The notes below the pieces were generated by a model. The model was not told the DNA's origin, made no database searches, and saw only the letters and a list, made by a program, of their open reading frames with translations. 37,601 nucleotides of DNA from Nitrospira sp. (GTDB lineage: Bacteria; Nitrospirota; Nitrospiria; Nitrospirales; Nitrospiraceae), in contig JAJONL010000026.1 in the NCBI GenBank assembly GCA_021323395.1, positions 1 to 37,601 of the forward strand, given 5' to 3'. Below, in pieces: positions 33,349 through 37,601 of the stretch (within the stretch, counting starts at the first letter, position 1; every line of letters begins with the position of its first letter). Both the position numbers and the translations under genes were made by a program.

Positions 33349-34787
33349 GCGGTCCTCCGCACGCGGGCGGCAAAAAACGAGTCCATCTTATGCATATTGG
33401 TCATCGTAGACAGGTCCCCGCGAGGGGTCACGAACGGCAGACCGGCTGGGGGTAACCAGGGCGCGATCGACTCACGCTGAAATTCGGGATGCGACTTACA
33501 AAACTCATCGATGATCGAGTCGGTTTCTTCCGGCTCGATTGAGCAGGTACTATAGACCAACAGCCCGCCGGGCCGCAAGAGACGGCTCGTCGCGGCGAGC
33601 AACTCTCTCTGCACTTGTTGATGTTGGGCGATCGATTCTTGGGTTTTATACCACTTCCCTTCCGGATGACGCCGCAGCACACCGAGCCCGCTACATGGCG
33701 CATCAAGGAGAATCCGATCGAAGGGTTCGAGTAAAACCCTCTGCCGGGCAGACCGCCCTGCCAGAGATCCGCTTAACGACCGTCCTTGATTGATCAGCAT
33801 ACGTATATCACCGACAACCGGCGTGACCACAGTGACACCGAGGCGCCGACAATTGTCCATCACCAGGCCCAGACGTGCAGCAACCCGGTCCACGGCGACG
33901 ATTTCTCCTTGATTCGCCATGAGCGCCGCCAGGTGCGTCGCTTTCCCCCCAGGTGCAGCACAGGCATCCAGTACCCGTTGCCCCGGCTGCACATCCAACA
34001 ACAACGGAATAAGTTGTCCCGCTTCATCTTCCACATACAACCGTCCCTCGGCATAACCGGGCAGGCCCGTGACCGAACCACCGCGCCCCACCTGAATGCC
34101 CACAGGACTAACCATGGTCGGGCCGGCTTCCACCTGCGCTGCCGCGAATTCCTGCAGTAGTTCCCGTCGGGACGTCCGGAGCGTATTGACGCGCAAAGTG
34201 AGCGGAGGTGCCTCCACAGAAGAGCGGCACAAGGTCTCTGCTCGGTCGTTCCCCCACTGTCGACACCAGCGCTCAACGAGCCATTTCGGGCAGGAATAAC
34301 GAATGGCAAAGGCCTGGACAGGATCCTTGCTGACTTCGGGCCAAGCCGGTTCAGACGATCTGGTTAAGGTCCTGAGAACCGCATTGACGAACCCGCTCCA
34401 GTCTCGTCCTAACCGTTTGCTCTGTTGCTTCATCAGCTGCACAGACTCATTGACCGCCGCCGATTCCGGGACTCTATCCAAGTACAGCAATTGATAGCCG
34501 CCGAGACGCAAGATGTTTTGGACGAGCGTGGGTAGCCGCGCGATCGGTCGGTCCGAGAATAGACCCAGCCGCCAATCGAGCGTCCCGCGATAGCGTAAAA
34601 CACCACGCACCAATTCCACCATAAATGCACGTTCGCGTAGATCTAATGATTCTCTGGCAACCATCTGGTCGTACAAATCGTCAGCCAGGTGTCCCGCCTT
34701 TTCGACGGCCAGCAAGGCCTTCGCCGCCGCGCACCGCCCCGAGGGTTTGGGCACAAGGGATGGTTGTGTCGATTGATGAGAGACCAT
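33345..34787 (-). CDS. rsmB: 16S rRNA (cytosine-967-C5)-methyltransferase RsmB
   Basis: This 480-residue protein has a NusB-like RNA-binding domain at the N-terminus (about 18-150, with RAFMVELVRGVLRYRGTLDW). A SAM-dependent methyltransferase domain follows, with ACAAPGGKATHLA (SAM loop), DAPCSGLGVLRRHP and YSTCSIEPEE. The two cysteines are the base-attack and release residues of the m5C family. It methylates C967 of 16S rRNA in E. coli. The length is slightly more than the E. coli enzyme (429 aa). It is located 57 bases after fmt, the classical neighbour. Confidence 0.94.
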   Translation of the reverse strand: MVSHQSTQPSLVPKPSGRCAAAKALLAVEKAGHLADDLYDQMVARESLDLRERAFMVELVRGVLRYRGTLDWRLGLFSDRPIARLPTLVQNILRLGGYQLLYLDRVPESAAVNESVQLMKQQSKRLGRDWSGFVNAVLRTLTRSSEPAWPEVSKDPVQAFAIRYSCPKWLVERWCRQWGNDRAETLCRSSVEAPPLTLRVNTLRTSRRELLQEFAAAQVEAGPTMVSPVGIQVGRGGSVTGLPGYAEGRLYVEDEAGQLIPLLLDVQPGQRVLDACAAPGGKATHLAALMANQGEIVAVDRVAARLGLVMDNCRRLGVTVVTPVVGDIRMLINQGRSLSGSLAGRSARQRVLLEPFDRILLDAPCSGLGVLRRHPEGKWYKTQESIAQHQQVQRELLAATSRLLRPGGLLVYSTCSIEPEETDSIIDEFCKSHPEFQRESIAPWLPPAGLPFVTPRGDLSTMTNMHKMDSFFAARVRRTA

Positions 34788-34844
34788 AGGATTCTGAGTA
34801 GACGGAGATGGTTATGGCGCACGTGTCGACGACTCAGCCCGTCG

Positions 34845-35801
34845 TCAACCTTGCGTCGGAGAATTGGCTTGCAGACTGGTTCCCACCGCCAGACGATGGC
34901 CCGCCAAGTACTGTGTCACCGTCATGCGTCGGCTGTTCGATGGTTGGATTTCAAGGATCTGGATGGTCCCGTCCCCGGTCGCCACGTCGATTCTATCTTT
35001 GGCCACCTTCGTCACAACCCCAGCAGTCTCGCCCTGGGGTTCCTCGCTGACTGCCAGCCGCCACAAGATCCAGCGTTCACCGTTCACATACGTATAGGCG
35101 CCGGGCCAGGGTGACAACCCACGCACACGATTCGCAATGTCCCTGGCCGGCCAGGTCCAATCGATCAGACCATCTTCTTTCTTGAGTAGGGGCGCCAGGG
35201 TCGCCTGTGAATGGTCCTGTGGTTGGGGTTTGAGCGTCCCTGCCTTGAGCTGGCGTAAGGTCTCCACCAACAGCCGGCCGCCCACTTCCGCCAGTCGCGG
35301 GGCGAGGGTGCCGGCCGTATCGTTGGGATGGATCACCACCCGTTCCTGCAACAACATGGCGCCCGTATCCATGCCCTCGTCCATCAGCATAGTCGTGATG
35401 CCGGTCTCACGCTCGCCCCTGATGACAGCCCATTGGACCGGTCCCGCGCCACGGTATTTCGGTAAAAGTGACCCATGGACGTTGATGCAGCCGCGAGGCG
35501 GGAGCGTCAGAATCGCCGGCGGCAAAATGCGGCCGAAAGCAGTCACAGTAATGACATCGGGCTTCCATTGTCGCAATGCTTCTAAAAATTCCGGAGCCTT
35601 CATCTTGGACGGTTGCAGCAGGGGAATTCCCTCGCGCTGACAGACGACTTTTATCGGCGGTGGGATGATCTCCTGACCCCGGCCCTTCGGTCGATCGGGC
35701 TGGGTGACGACGCCGACCACCTGATCCTCCGACTTGACCAATGCTTCGAGCGACGGCACCGCGAAGGCCGGCGTCCCCATGAATACAATCCGCATGGTCA
35801 C
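34845..35801 (-). CDS. fmt: methionyl-tRNA formyltransferase
   Basis: This 318-residue protein begins MRIVFMGTPAFAVPSLEAL. It carries the formyl-THF site and catalytic residues Asn107 and His109 (NVHGSLLPKYRGAGP) and Asp145 (DEGMDTG). An OB-like C-terminal domain that contacts tRNA follows. It formylates initiator Met-tRNA. Two starts are possible: GTG at 35801, which sits at better distance from AGGAGGAG, and ATG at 35795. The former is given. Notably its substrate tRNA-fMet is encoded just 81 bases away on the other strand. Confidence 0.95.
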   Translation of the reverse strand: MTMRIVFMGTPAFAVPSLEALVKSEDQVVGVVTQPDRPKGRGQEIIPPPIKVVCQREGIPLLQPSKMKAPEFLEALRQWKPDVITVTAFGRILPPAILTLPPRGCINVHGSLLPKYRGAGPVQWAVIRGERETGITTMLMDEGMDTGAMLLQERVVIHPNDTAGTLAPRLAEVGGRLLVETLRQLKAGTLKPQPQDHSQATLAPLLKKEDGLIDWTWPARDIANRVRGLSPWPGAYTYVNGERWILWRLAVSEEPQGETAGVVTKVAKDRIDVATGDGTIQILEIQPSNSRRMTVTQYLAGHRLAVGTSLQANSPTQG

Positions 35802-35838
35802 GCTTTATCATTCTCCTCCTACGAATGCAATTGTGCCC

Positions 35839-35877
35839 CAAGGTTCCTTGACTCTCGTTTCAGACGCCTGTTACTAT
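35839..35877 (+). promoter_or_regulatory. candidate promoter of tRNA-fMet with overlapping palindrome
   Basis: TTGACT (35848-35853), an 18-base spacer and TACTAT (35872-35877) precede the tRNA. The predicted start (near 35884) falls at the tRNA 5' end itself, so the precursor would have almost no leader. A perfect palindrome, CAAGGTTCCTTG (35839-35850), overlaps the -35 box in the divergent gap to fmt and could be a protein site. Confidence 0.45.
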
Positions 35878-35882
35878 CCGGT

Positions 35883-37601
<1,719 letters not shown>

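Overview
The window is a GC-rich bacterial chromosome segment. Its gene content and protein character fit a Nitrospira-like member of the Nitrospirota. The pointers are two proteins built from PCP_red domains in a setting with no photosynthesis genes, an archaeal-type PheRS, and an APS-reductase route of sulfate assimilation. The assignment comes from recognition of families and gene order, not from a database search. Genes are tightly packed in long operons. Apart from the left edge (88-363), no stretch longer than about 240 bases lacks a gene.

Layout. Bases 1-101 hold the tail of an IS transposase and a possible IS end. Bases 364-11308 (minus strand) form an eleven-gene run, in transcription order pheA, hisC-like aminotransferase, aroF, tyrA, aroA, cmk, plsC, rpsA, sppA, an IHF/HU gene and a four-unit PCP_red protein. 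This joins Phe/Tyr synthesis to nucleotide, lipid and translation genes. Bases 11447-14471 (minus) carry yebC, ruvA, a small secreted Cys-rich protein and ruvB, with no ruvC between them. Bases 14675-17233 (minus) carry an Mrp-type ATPase, a zinc-ribbon/PCP_red protein and a His-rich membrane protein. Bases 17313-24783 (minus) are a sulfate-assimilation operon headed by an Rrf2 regulator: rrf2, sulfite reductase fused to a TusA-like domain, APS-type cysH, a TrpD-like protein of unknown role, cysD, and cysN fused to a degraded kinase domain.

A divergent promoter region (24784-25018) then drives a Fis-type regulator rightwards, followed by an HU gene. tRNA-Val(GAC) comes next, and its CCA end shares a base with the thrS start codon. 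thrS-infC-rpmI-rplT follow, with infC starting at AUC. Converging on them from the right is fmt-rsmB-rpe-pheS-pheT (35801-29338, minus). Its PheS and PheT are of the archaeal/eukaryotic type and sit beside the locus where bacterial pheST is usually found.

At the right edge is initiator tRNA-fMet, followed by a perfect 39-bp tandem duplication of its 3' end. A large serine recombinase is coded on the opposite strand. Its reading frame passes through both copies and stops opposite the anticodon, so its last 28 residues are antisense tRNA. The recombinase gene continues past the window end.

The observations most worth follow-up are the recombinase/tRNA-fMet junction, the tRNA-Val/thrS one-base overlap, the archaeal-type PheRS, the unusual parts of the sulfur operon, and the two PCP_red proteins.
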